Below are positions 31,884 through 39,788 of a DNA stretch of 50,149 nt, in pieces (the stretch's first letter is position 1; every line of letters begins with the position of its first letter). The notes beneath the pieces are model-generated. The model did no database searches, was not told the origin of the DNA, and worked only from the letters and a program-made list of their open reading frames with translations. Made by a program: the position numbers and the translations under genes. This DNA comes from Ammonifex sp. (GTDB lineage: Bacteria; Bacillota; Desulfotomaculia; Desulfotomaculales; Ammonificaceae), in the NCBI GenBank assembly GCA_003604985.1, contig QZIW01000087.1:1-50149 (forward strand). Reading direction: 5' to 3'.

Positions 31884-33368
31884 CTAAGAACCGGGCTGCT
31901 TGAAAACCTTTTCTTCGCCGTCACGTAGTTTGGGCATTGCCAGCAGGAGACCGAGTAATAACCAGAAGAAGGTGCTCATCAGCGGCGCCTCAAAGACGTT
32001 TTCCACGCAATTGTGGATTAAAACGGCGGTGAGACCGCTTAAAAACGCGGCAGCCAAAGTCTTTTCAGCGCGCTGGGTCAGCAGGGCAAAGGCGCGGTAA
32101 CCTGCCCGCCAGGCCGAAGCTAGAACCCAAATCAGGACCGCAAGGCCAGGTAATCCGCTCTCGGCGGCGGTCTTCAGGTAGAAATTATCGACGTAAAAGC
32201 TGCCGGGGATGGCGCGGGTAGCAACCGCCCCCCCAAAGCGGCCGAAGCCTTCTCCCAACCATGGGTGCTGAGAGACTTTCTCTATCGCTGCCTGCCAGCG
32301 GGCCACCCTCCCGGAACGCTCGCTGGAAACAATGTAGCCGGAGGAAAACATGTAAAGAAGCCGGCCTGCGACGCTTGGCGAAATAAGCGGCGCGGCAACG
32401 GCAACGCCGCCCACGGCCCAGAGTATCCTCGGATTTCTGAGGAAGGCGAACAGCACCAGGCCGGCAAAGGCTGCGAGCCAGGCGCCGCGCGAGAAAGTGA
32501 GAAACAGGCAAAGCCCAAGCACCAGCGTGGCGACCGCATAACCGGTACGCGGGCGCCACGTTCCGGCGTTAGAAAGGCCCGCAATACTCAGCGGGAGGAT
32601 CAGGGCGAGCAGGCTTCCCAGGATGTTCGGGCTGCCGACCACGGAAAAGGCACGGGAGCGGACACCGGCTTCGGCCTGGTCGACCCAGTTTGCAGGGATG
32701 GGTACGTTGGCGACGTACTGACCGATGCCATGGACAGCAAGGATCACGCCTACCAGAATGAGGTGCGCGGTGAACGTTTTTACCTGTCGCTTATTGTCGG
32801 GGAGGTTTAAGCCTACGAAGAACCAGAGGGCGTATTCAAGATAAACCCGGAGCCCTTCAATGCCGACCATGGTTTCGGGTGAGCGCAGAAAAAACATAAA
32901 AATGAACATGCCGAAGTAGATGAAGAGCGGCAATTGCAGGTCGGTGTTCCGGTAGGCCGTTACCCCCCTGACCATGACGCGGACGGCGACGACGGACAGG
33001 CAAAGGAGAAGGAAGAGATCGTCCCAGGTTCCGGCCAGGCCCCCCGCGGGCCTCCCGAGCCGCAGGGCGTAGTCGATCAAGGGGTAAGCGCAGAGCGGCA
33101 ATAATAATAACCAGGCACCGTCGGCGATGGCCGGCAGGCTGCTTCCGTCCAAAATGCCGGGTTTCCCGCCTTCTCCCGGGAGGGTCGGCCGCGGCCATAG
33201 GGGGAGTACTCGCCGCCAGAATTTCGGGATAACCATAGATGGACCGGCCACCCAGGCGGGGTCCTTGCGCAGCCAGTCGGCAAAAAGGCTGTGTGACCAT
33301 GCTCCCCGGATTACCTGGATCAGCCGGCAAGAAAGACTGGTACTTGTTATTTCTGTCAGCCCTGGCAG
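31884..33368 (-). CDS. O-antigen ligase / polymerase-like membrane protein
   Basis: A membrane protein of about 494 aa with 10-12 hydrophobic segments, of the O-antigen ligase (Wzy_C) type. The signature lies in the large loop: SRAFSVVGSPNILGSLLALILPLSI, FSRGAWLAAFAGL and HPWLGEGFGRFGGAV. Such proteins polymerise or transfer lipid-linked glycans on the outer side. The frame is open to 33449, but a TATAAT box at 33403-33408 and the site GGAGGT at 33376-33381 (both on the minus strand) suggest a start near 33368, perhaps at CTG; the next ATG is at 33230. It is one of only two genes on the minus strand. Confidence 0.82.
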   Translation of the reverse strand: MPGLTEITSTSLSCRLIQVIRGAWSHSLFADWLRKDPAWVAGPSMVIPKFWRRVLPLWPRPTLPGEGGKPGILDGSSLPAIADGAWLLLLPLCAYPLIDYALRLGRPAGGLAGTWDDLFLLLCLSVVAVRVMVRGVTAYRNTDLQLPLFIYFGMFIFMFFLRSPETMVGIEGLRVYLEYALWFFVGLNLPDNKRQVKTFTAHLILVGVILAVHGIGQYVANVPIPANWVDQAEAGVRSRAFSVVGSPNILGSLLALILPLSIAGLSNAGTWRPRTGYAVATLVLGLCLFLTFSRGAWLAAFAGLVLFAFLRNPRILWAVGGVAVAAPLISPSVAGRLLYMFSSGYIVSSERSGRVARWQAAIEKVSQHPWLGEGFGRFGGAVATRAIPGSFYVDNFYLKTAAESGLPGLAVLIWVLASAWRAGYRAFALLTQRAEKTLAAAFLSGLTAVLIHNCVENVFEAPLMSTFFWLLLGLLLAMPKLRDGEEKVFKQPGS

Positions 33369-33402
33369 AAATAAAACCTCCAGCAATGTTTTGTTCAGTG
33401 AT

Positions 33403-33408
33403 ATTATA
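33403..33408 (-). promoter_or_regulatory. -10 box of the minus-strand ligase gene
   Basis: TATAAT on the minus strand (ATTATA on the plus strand), 22 bp before a GGAGGT site. The -35 is weak. Confidence 0.4.
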
Positions 33409-33474
33409 AAGCTTGTGGGTTGTTGACACCATACGGTTATTGATGCCAACCTCCAGTTTTAGGAGGCAGAAGGT

Positions 33475-34596
33475 TTGCGGCGTATAAGAGTGCTTCACGT
33501 CATCGGGGGCGGCGAATTCGGCGGTGCGGAACGGCATATTTTAACCCTTTTTCGGACGATAGACCCCGAAGAGGCAGTTTTAGAGGCTGTTTCGCTTTTT
33601 GAAGTGCCTTTTGCCCCTATTGCCCGGGAGGCCGGCATGAGAGTGACCGTGATTCCCATGGGGAACAAACTCGACCTTAGGGTGATCTTCCGGTTACGGC
33701 ATTTACTCAGGACCAATGAATATGGTCTTGTTCATACGCACGGCGTCCGCGCGAACCTCCTGGGGCGTCTGGCGGTACAAGGGCTCGGTCTGCCGGTCGT
33801 TACCACTGTCCACAGCTTAATTTTTCAGGATTACCCGCACCCTGTGAGCCGGGCGCTTAACGTGCTGAGTGAGCGGCTGACGAGCCCGTTGACCGCCCAC
33901 TTCATAACCGTCTCCAACTATCTGGCGGCTTCCCTGATTAAAAGCGGCGTGCCGCGACAAAAAATAACCGTGGTTTACAACGGGATGGACCTCCGTCCCG
34001 GCACCGCAAAACCACAAACGCTACGGGAGCGATATTCAGTACCAGAGGGAGCCCCGTTGATTGCAACGGTGGGGCGGCTCCACCGGGTTAAAGGACACCG
34101 TTATTTCGTCGAGGCGGCTGCCCTGGTGTTAGAGAGGTACCCGGAGGCTTGCTTCCTGATCATCGGTTCGGGGCCGGAACGCGCCCTGCTCGAGGATAAG
34201 GTGGACCGTCTCGGGCTTCGGGGAAGCGTTTTTTTCACAGGCTTTATCAAAGACGTAGAACGGTATTACCCCGAATTTCAAGCATTGGTGTTGGCTTCCC
34301 TATCGGAGGGGCTTCCGCTTACGGTCCTCGAGGCGCTTGCGGGTGGTGTGCCCGTTGTTGCCACCCGGGCCGGGGGGCTGCCGGAAGTCATTCAGGACCG
34401 GGAAACCGGTCTGCTGGTCCCGCCGGTGGATGTCACCGCCCTGGCGGAAGCCATCATGCGGATACTGGAAAACCCCGCAGAAGCGCAGGAAATGGTGCGC
34501 AAGGGAAGGGATTTCGTGGGGGGCAATTTCTCCGCCGCCCGTATGGCGGCGGGGACCATGGCGGTGTACCGGCGGGTTCTGGGAATAAACGCTTGA
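33475..34596 (+). CDS. glycosyltransferase family 4 protein
   Basis: A GT-B retaining glycosyltransferase of 373 aa. The N-terminal domain has VIGGGEFGGAERHI and VHTHGVRANLLGRL; the C-terminal domain has the GT4 signatures TVGRLHRVKGHRYFVEA, IIGSGPERALLE and the sugar-nucleotide site SLSEGLPLTVLEALAGGVPVV. It adds a sugar to the growing wall polymer; donor and acceptor cannot be read from sequence. TTG start with AGGAGG at 33461-33466. It is transcribed away from the ligase gene. Confidence 0.92.
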   Translation: MRRIRVLHVIGGGEFGGAERHILTLFRTIDPEEAVLEAVSLFEVPFAPIAREAGMRVTVIPMGNKLDLRVIFRLRHLLRTNEYGLVHTHGVRANLLGRLAVQGLGLPVVTTVHSLIFQDYPHPVSRALNVLSERLTSPLTAHFITVSNYLAASLIKSGVPRQKITVVYNGMDLRPGTAKPQTLRERYSVPEGAPLIATVGRLHRVKGHRYFVEAAALVLERYPEACFLIIGSGPERALLEDKVDRLGLRGSVFFTGFIKDVERYYPEFQALVLASLSEGLPLTVLEALAGGVPVVATRAGGLPEVIQDRETGLLVPPVDVTALAEAIMRILENPAEAQEMVRKGRDFVGGNFSAARMAAGTMAVYRRVLGINA

Positions 34597-34685
34597 ACGT
34601 CTTCCCACCCTTGCGCAGCGCTCACTGAGTGCCGGGCTCCCCGGGGACAAGCGGCCGCCCCGAAAGGTTAATTAAGATCGCTGCT

Positions 34686-34715
34686 GAGAACGTTGAACGC
34701 TGAACATTTAGCGTT
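34686..34715. repeat. GTTGAAC-type intergenic repeat (family A, short copy)
   Basis: GAACGTTGAACGCTGAAC units followed by a perfect 6-bp inverted repeat, AACGCT (34696-34701) and AGCGTT (34710-34715), 12 bp before the next gene. It resembles the octad part of 10828-10922 and 39608-39663. Confidence 0.5.
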
Positions 34716-34727
34716 ATGAGGGTTAAA

Positions 34728-35900
34728 ATGTCTAAGCTTCAGAACCAGGACATCGTCTGCCTTTCTTCGGTTGACTGGGATCCGATCTGGACGCGAAAGC
34801 AGCAGGTACTGTCCCGGCTTGATCCCTCCAACCGTATTCTGTACGTTGAGCCGCCGGGCACGCTTCTTTCTCCCTTTAAGGATCCTGCATTCCGGCGCAA
34901 GTGGCGTCCGTGGGGGCGGTGGGGTGGCCGGCCCCAACCGAATATAATTGTTTTTCAACCGCCGTTTGTGTTGCCTTTCGGCAACCTTTACGCGCTGGTG
35001 GGGAGGCTCAACCAATACTGGGTGGGTTTCTGGGTCCGCCGGGCCCAGCGAAAACTTGGGATGAACCGGCCGATACTCTGGACGTATCTACCAGGCACGG
35101 CGGTCACGGCCCGGCTGGTAAGGCATAAACTTCTTATTTACGACTGTGTAGACGAGCACGGGGCGTATAAGGGACTCGTAAACAGCCGGGTGGTCTGGGA
35201 TGCCGAACGGCAACTGCTGGCCTTCACCGACGTTGCCTTCGTTACGGCACCAGGTCTTTACGAGCGGCGCAAACAATACGCGCGGCGGATCTACTATCTT
35301 CCAAACGCGGCAGATGTGACGCATTTCGCCAAGGCCTGCGATCCCAACACCTCGGTGCCGGAGGAGGTGGAGCGCCTGCCCCGCCCGCGCCTCTGCTTTG
35401 TCGGCGTGATTCAGGAGTGGGTTGATACGGAACTCCTGGCTTACCTGGCCTCCAGCCGGCCGGACTGGACGCTGGTGATGGTCGGACCGGTTGCCCCCGG
35501 CGTGAACCTTCACGGTCTGGACCGGATGCCGAACGTATTTTTTACGGGAGGGAAACCAAAAGAGGTGCTGCCGCACTACCTCCGGGGGTGTGACGTTTGT
35601 GTAAACCCGTTCCGCGCCAGCGCTTTGACGGACAACGTCAGTCCTTTGAAGTTTTACGAGTACCTTGCTTCGGGGAGGCCGGTGGTCAGCACGGCCATGC
35701 CTGCGGTGGAGGAGTTTGCGGACATCGTGGGCATTGCTCAAGACCCGCCGGGTTTTGTGGCGGCCGTGGAGCAAGCACTTGCCGGGGAAAACCCAAAGGC
35801 GCGGGAAAAAAGACTCGCGCGGGCCAGTGAGCACTCCTGGGACGCACGTGTTGCCTTTATCGAGGAAAAAATCGCGTCCGTATTGCGGGAAAGGGAGTAG
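34728..35900 (+). CDS. glycosyltransferase, GT-B fold (TuaH-like)
   Basis: A 390 aa protein similar to family 1/4 glycosyltransferases used in teichuronic acid and exopolysaccharide pathways. Signals include the N-terminal VCLSSVDWDPIWTRKQQ, the middle IYDCVDEH, and the C-terminal RLCFVGVIQEWVD and PLKFYEYLASGRPVVST motif. ATG 34728 is favoured because GAGGG lies 5 nt upstream; ATG 34716 has no site. The stop is one base before the TTG of the dehydrogenase, so both are co-translated. Confidence 0.82.
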   Translation: MSKLQNQDIVCLSSVDWDPIWTRKQQVLSRLDPSNRILYVEPPGTLLSPFKDPAFRRKWRPWGRWGGRPQPNIIVFQPPFVLPFGNLYALVGRLNQYWVGFWVRRAQRKLGMNRPILWTYLPGTAVTARLVRHKLLIYDCVDEHGAYKGLVNSRVVWDAERQLLAFTDVAFVTAPGLYERRKQYARRIYYLPNAADVTHFAKACDPNTSVPEEVERLPRPRLCFVGVIQEWVDTELLAYLASSRPDWTLVMVGPVAPGVNLHGLDRMPNVFFTGGKPKEVLPHYLRGCDVCVNPFRASALTDNVSPLKFYEYLASGRPVVSTAMPAVEEFADIVGIAQDPPGFVAAVEQALAGENPKAREKRLARASEHSWDARVAFIEEKIASVLRERE

Positions 35901-35901
35901 A

Positions 35902-37212
35902 TTGAAAGTGGCGGAGGGTTATTTTAATGAGGTAGCCGTTTTCGGCCTTGGTTTTGTAGGGCTGCCGCTCTCGCTGTGTTTTACCCTTGCGAACTGCAGG
36001 GTGGTCGGGGTTGATGTGGACGCCGGACTGGTACAGGAGATCAACAACGGCGTAACCTACCACCACGAGCAGTACCGCGGGTTTCCGATCCAGGAAATCC
36101 TCCGGCAGGAGTTGGCACGTGGGTCTTTCAGGGCGACCACCGATGCTCGTGAGGCCTTGGGCCGGGCACAGGATATCGTGGTTACGGTGGGGTTGCCGGT
36201 AATAGGGGGAGAGCCGGACACCGGGCCCCTGACCGGTTGCCTTAGAAGCATTGCCGCGGGACTCAAGCCCGGCGACCTGGTCCTTGTCCGCAGCACGCTG
36301 GTGCCTGGAATGATGCGCCGCCTGGTGAAGCCGCTGCTTGAAGAAAGTGGGCTGACGGCCGGGCGCGACTTTTACCTGGGTTACGCTCCCGAAAGGATCG
36401 CCGAAGGACGCGCCTTTGAAGAATTCGTTACCATGCCCGTGGTCGTGAGCGGTATCGACGAACTGAGCAGGAACGAGGCTGCCGCTCTTTTGCGGATAAT
36501 CACCCGTGCCGAGACGCTGCCGGCGTCTTCTTTCGAGGCGGCGGAGGTGGCAAAACTCATCGAAAACATTTCCCGCGACGTCGGTATCGCCCTGGTCAAC
36601 GAGTTGAGCGCCTTAACCGGCACCATGGGAATAAACACTTTCGAGGTGGTACGGCTCGCCAACTCGCATAAAAGGGTAAAACTCCTGCAGCCCGGACCGG
36701 GGGTGGGGGGTTACTGTCTGCCGAACGCGTTTCATTACCTTGCCCCGGTAGCACGGGAAGCAGGGATAGACCTCGAACTAATGGCGGCCGCCCGCCGGGT
36801 GAACGATGCGATGCCCCGCAGGGTCGCCGATGCGGTGCTTCGGCTTTTACCCGTACCGCCGGCCGCAGCACGGGTCGCGGTGTTGGGTCTGGCGATGAAG
36901 GATTTTTCAAGCGACAGCCGCCAGAGCCCGGCGCTAAAGGTGGTGGCGCACCTCCAGGAAGCCGGGTTGGCGATACGGGCTTTTGACCCGCTGGTCCCGG
37001 ACGTATATCCTTTTCAGGTCGGGTCCCTGGAGAAAGCGCTCGATGGCGCCCACGGCGCGGTGGTCCTGGCGCGGCAACAGGGTTTCGAACCGGAAAACGT
37101 AGAGGCTTTTGCGCGGTTCCTTGACCCGTCTGCGCCGTTTATTGTAGATACGAAGAATATATATGCAAATTTGAAAATCGTACCTGCCGGTCTGCGGGTC
37201 GTGTTTATTTAG
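35902..37212 (+). CDS. nucleotide-sugar dehydrogenase (UDP-glucose/UDP-ManNAc type)
   Basis: Oxidises the C6 alcohol of a UDP-sugar to the carboxylate with two NAD. The 436 aa enzyme starts MKVAEGYFNEVAVFGLGFVG with the NAD motif GLGFVG. The substrate loop APERIAEGRA and the catalytic Cys in GPGVGGYCLPNAF are present, and the C-terminal domain binds UDP. RIAEGRA resembles WecC/CapL-type UDP-N-acetylhexosamine dehydrogenases more than UDP-glucose 6-dehydrogenase, but I leave the substrate open. The frame extends upstream to 35665 inside the previous gene; TTG 35902 with GGGAG is the likely start. Confidence 0.9.
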   Translation: MKVAEGYFNEVAVFGLGFVGLPLSLCFTLANCRVVGVDVDAGLVQEINNGVTYHHEQYRGFPIQEILRQELARGSFRATTDAREALGRAQDIVVTVGLPVIGGEPDTGPLTGCLRSIAAGLKPGDLVLVRSTLVPGMMRRLVKPLLEESGLTAGRDFYLGYAPERIAEGRAFEEFVTMPVVVSGIDELSRNEAAALLRIITRAETLPASSFEAAEVAKLIENISRDVGIALVNELSALTGTMGINTFEVVRLANSHKRVKLLQPGPGVGGYCLPNAFHYLAPVAREAGIDLELMAAARRVNDAMPRRVADAVLRLLPVPPAAARVAVLGLAMKDFSSDSRQSPALKVVAHLQEAGLAIRAFDPLVPDVYPFQVGSLEKALDGAHGAVVLARQQGFEPENVEAFARFLDPSAPFIVDTKNIYANLKIVPAGLRVVFI

Positions 37213-37255
37213 CTAACGACAAAAAATTCCTAAAACCGGCGAAAACGTAAAAAAT

Positions 37256-37759
37256 TTACCGCCCGGTCTTGTCCGTCCGGGGATTTAATGTTACTTTAAT
37301 GATAGTACCTCTAAACTCATAGGTCAGTGACTTAACGAAGTAGTCACGCCCTACGCGGACTTCCTGAGTGCTTATCTTGATCTGGGCCGTGGGGATGGGG
37401 ACCTTCCCCTCCAGGGTAACCAAAAGGTCTTTAAAATACGGGTCCCGGGCTAAAACCTTTTGGCCGGCGGCGTCGGGTTCAGTAGTCAACGCGGGTTCCA
37501 CGGTCACGTCTTTTACGGTTAAACCGATGTAGCTGGCGCCGGCAACCATACGGTCGCCGACCTTGACCACGGATGCGGATTCCGGGGGCAAGGCCGGTAT
37601 GCGGACGGTGAACTCGATGCCGGTCGGCGGTGTTACCGCTGCTGGGCGGAGAAACTTATAGGCGGCTCCCCCGGCAAGCATTAAGATTACGAGTAAGATA
37701 ACGGCGTCGATGACATTGATTAAGCCAAAGATTTTGCCTTTTTCGTCAAGCAAACGCAT
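37256..37759 (-). CDS. DUF4330 family protein
   Basis: A 167 aa protein with a single N-terminal membrane segment (about 15-38) and an extracytoplasmic domain rich in beta strands. It opens MRLLDEKGKIFGLINVIDAVILL, the hallmark of DUF4330. The function is unknown; family members are often found near polysaccharide and cell-wall genes, as here. ATG start behind AAAGGAGG (minus strand). It is read divergently from the LCP gene, with about 66 bp between them. Confidence 0.83.
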   Translation of the reverse strand: MRLLDEKGKIFGLINVIDAVILLVILMLAGGAAYKFLRPAAVTPPTGIEFTVRIPALPPESASVVKVGDRMVAGASYIGLTVKDVTVEPALTTEPDAAGQKVLARDPYFKDLLVTLEGKVPIPTAQIKISTQEVRVGRDYFVKSLTYEFRGTIIKVTLNPRTDKTGR

Positions 37760-37792
37760 TCAACGGCCTCCTTTTGGCGCTTTTCATCTTTT

Positions 37793-37798
37793 TATAAT
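37793..37798 (+). promoter_or_regulatory. possible -10 box of the LCP gene
   Basis: A consensus TATAAT 27 bp before the GTG at 37826 in the divergent DUF4330/LCP gap. A matching -35 is not clear. Confidence 0.35.
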
Positions 37799-37825
37799 TT
37801 AAATCAAACCGAAGAGGGCGTCAAT

Positions 37826-39088
37826 GTGGTCGACGGGGGAAAAGCAGTGGCTGAGAAAAACAGAGGATTCAGGAACTGGGTAAAAGCCCGGCCGGTTTTA
37901 GCAATCGGTCTCATGCTGTGCCTGTTGGCGGCAGTCGGTTACGGAGCGGCGGGTTTCCTTCTCAGTACACGGAATTCGCCGGATAATAACCCCGGGCATG
38001 CGATTGCCGCAGATGACGGAAAGCGGTTCAATTTCCTGCTTCTCGGCTCCGATGCCCGTTATGACGAAGAACGGTCGCGCAGCGATTCCGTCATTTTTGT
38101 CAGCGCCGAGACGCAAAGTAAAAGGTTGGTCTTCCTTTCCATACCGCGCGACACGATGGTGGACATTCCGGGTTACGGACGCGACCGGATTAATGCGGCA
38201 ATGGCATACGGCGGGCCGGAGCTTTCTGTAAAGGTGGTTTCCCGGCTTATCGAGCAGCCCATCGACTATTACGTGGTCACAAACTACGAGGGTTTTATCA
38301 GGCTCGTTGACGCCCTGGGTGGAATAACTATCGATGTAGATAAGAACATGTATCATTACGACCCGGAAAGAGGAGGCCGTTTTTCCATCAACCTGAAGAA
38401 AGGGCTGCACCACCTTGACGGGGAACAGGCGCTGATGTACGTGCGTTACCGCGGGGATCCCCTGGGCGACATCAACAGGGTTGACCGGCAGCAGAAATTT
38501 TTGCGCGCGGTTGTCAAAGAGATGTTGAAACCGCGGAACATTGTCAGGGCGCCGTTACTTGCGCCAAAGATAAAAGACTGTATTTATACCAATCTACCCC
38601 TGAAAGAAATGCTCGTTCTGGCCCGTATGGCGCAAAAATTCGAAGATGTGGAAATGGCGAACAGTACCCTGCCGGGTTATTTTGTCGGTCCGTACTGGCA
38701 CGTTGACCCTGACGAGGCAAAAAGGGTTGCGGCCGCGTTGTTGAAGGGGGAATCGATTAAACAGGTCGTCAAGGATACGCCGGCCGGCGTGGTGGTCGAG
38801 ATTGCGGAGGAGGAGAATCCACCCGTTACGGTCGTGTACCACAGCTATGGTACGGTTGCCGGAAAGAACTACGGGTTGACTGTGGATATAACGGAAAACC
38901 CCCCGCCGCTGATCGATCTGGAAATCGTTTCCGGTAATAACACGCCGAGCGTGCCGGCGGGGGCCGATGGGCAGCCTGTGCCGGGGGACAATCAAGAAGA
39001 ATTACCACCAAGGACGGTGCCGGAGACCTTACAGCCTGAAACACCGCCACCCGCCGGAGTTCCCGGCGGTGTGTACAACCCGGTTTAA
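37826..39088 (+). CDS. LytR-CpsA-Psr (LCP) family cell-wall polymer transferase
   Basis: Transfers undecaprenyl-linked glycopolymers onto peptidoglycan. The 420 aa protein has a cytoplasmic N-terminus, one membrane segment (about 24-46) and the LCP domain (about 68-235): FLLLGSDARYDEERSRSDSVI, SIPRDTMVDIPGYGRDRINAAM and QALMYVRYRGDPLGDINRVDRQQ with the Asp and Arg residues that hold the diphosphate lipid. A C-terminal extension ends in a Pro-rich tail. Start GTG 37826 (GAGGG upstream) or GTG 37847 (GGGGGA upstream). fabZ follows after 13 bp. Confidence 0.92.
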   Translation: MVDGGKAVAEKNRGFRNWVKARPVLAIGLMLCLLAAVGYGAAGFLLSTRNSPDNNPGHAIAADDGKRFNFLLLGSDARYDEERSRSDSVIFVSAETQSKRLVFLSIPRDTMVDIPGYGRDRINAAMAYGGPELSVKVVSRLIEQPIDYYVVTNYEGFIRLVDALGGITIDVDKNMYHYDPERGGRFSINLKKGLHHLDGEQALMYVRYRGDPLGDINRVDRQQKFLRAVVKEMLKPRNIVRAPLLAPKIKDCIYTNLPLKEMLVLARMAQKFEDVEMANSTLPGYFVGPYWHVDPDEAKRVAAALLKGESIKQVVKDTPAGVVVEIAEEENPPVTVVYHSYGTVAGKNYGLTVDITENPPPLIDLEIVSGNNTPSVPAGADGQPVPGDNQEELPPRTVPETLQPETPPPAGVPGGVYNPV

Positions 39089-39101
39089 AGGAGCGCGAGA
39101 C

Positions 39102-39566
39102 GTGCTGGGTATTGAGGAGATTAAAAGCCTTTTACCGCACCGTTACCCATTCTTGCTCGTGGACCGCATTCTGGATTTGGAACCCGGGCGGCGGGCCATC
39201 GGGATTAAGAACGTGACCGTAAATGAATTCTTTTTCCCGGGCCATTTCCCCGGTTACCCGGTGATGCCCGGGGTTTTAATTTTGGAAGCCATGGCGCAGG
39301 TGGCAGCGGTGGCCGTGCTGAGTTTGGAAACTTATAAAGGCAAGGTGCCGCTTTTTGCCGGCGTAAGTGAGGCGCGTTTCCGCAAGCCGGTGGTGCCCGG
39401 TGATACGCTGAAACTTGATGCGGAAATCACCAAGCTGAGGTCGATGGTTGGTAAAGCCGGGTGCAAAGCGTGGGTCGGTGAAGATCTGGTTGCGGAAGCG
39501 GAGTTGATTTTCGCCGCTGGAGAAAAGCCATCGTCCGCACCGGCGGACGAAGAGAGCCAAGCTTGA
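39102..39566 (+). CDS. fabZ: (3R)-hydroxyacyl-ACP dehydratase FabZ
   Basis: Removes water from beta-hydroxyacyl-ACP in fatty-acid elongation. The 154 aa enzyme has LLPHRYPFLLVDRI, the catalytic His in FFPGHFPGYPVMPGV and the Glu in LILEAMAQ. The ORF is open to 38967, but AAAGGAG at 39087-39093 and homology place the start at GTG 39102. It lies 13 bp after the LCP gene with no other fatty-acid gene nearby, an unusual location that may link lipid supply to lipid-carrier glycan synthesis. The C-terminal 15 residues are not conserved. Confidence 0.95.
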   Translation: MLGIEEIKSLLPHRYPFLLVDRILDLEPGRRAIGIKNVTVNEFFFPGHFPGYPVMPGVLILEAMAQVAAVAVLSLETYKGKVPLFAGVSEARFRKPVVPGDTLKLDAEITKLRSMVGKAGCKAWVGEDLVAEAELIFAAGEKPSSAPADEESQA

Positions 39567-39607
39567 GGTTTTGGATCCCAAAGGTCTATCAGCCTGGGCC
39601 CATAGAT

Positions 39608-39663
39608 GTGTAACGGTGCGACGGTGTAACGGTGTGACAGTGTGACGGTTGAACGGTTGAACG
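39608..39663. repeat. octamer tandem array
   Basis: Seven consecutive 8-bp units: GTGTAACG, GTGCGACG, GTGTAACG, GTGTGACA, GTGTGACG, GTTGAACG and GTTGAACG. The final units are the GTTGAACG of family A, so the array grades into the longer repeat at 39668. Confidence 0.85.
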
Positions 39664-39667
39664 TAGA

Positions 39668-39759
39668 ACCTTGTTCCAAATTTATTCTGGATTCTGACTT
39701 CTGTATTCTAAATTCTTAACGTCGAACTTAGAACTTAGAACGGACCCCAAAGGTCCATC
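39668..39759. repeat. GTTGAAC-type intergenic repeat (family A, copy 2)
   Basis: Same order as 10828-10922: CCTTGTTCCAA, a stretch of ATTCTGGATTCTGACTTCTG units, AACTTAGAAC units, then the hairpin GGACC (39742-39746) with GGTCC (39752-39756) and ATC. It ends 30 bp before the TagO-like gene. Confidence 0.75.
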
Positions 39760-39788
39760 TTATTAGCTTTTATCGGGGAGCGGAGAGT

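Noticed and set aside
32265-32810. Plus-strand ORF inside the ligase-like gene
   Set aside because: It has a polar, charge-rich composition typical of antisense shadow frames and no Shine-Dalgarno.
35665-35901. N-terminal part of the nucleotide-sugar dehydrogenase
   Set aside because: It lies inside the preceding glycosyltransferase gene in another frame; the NAD-binding start fits TTG 35902.
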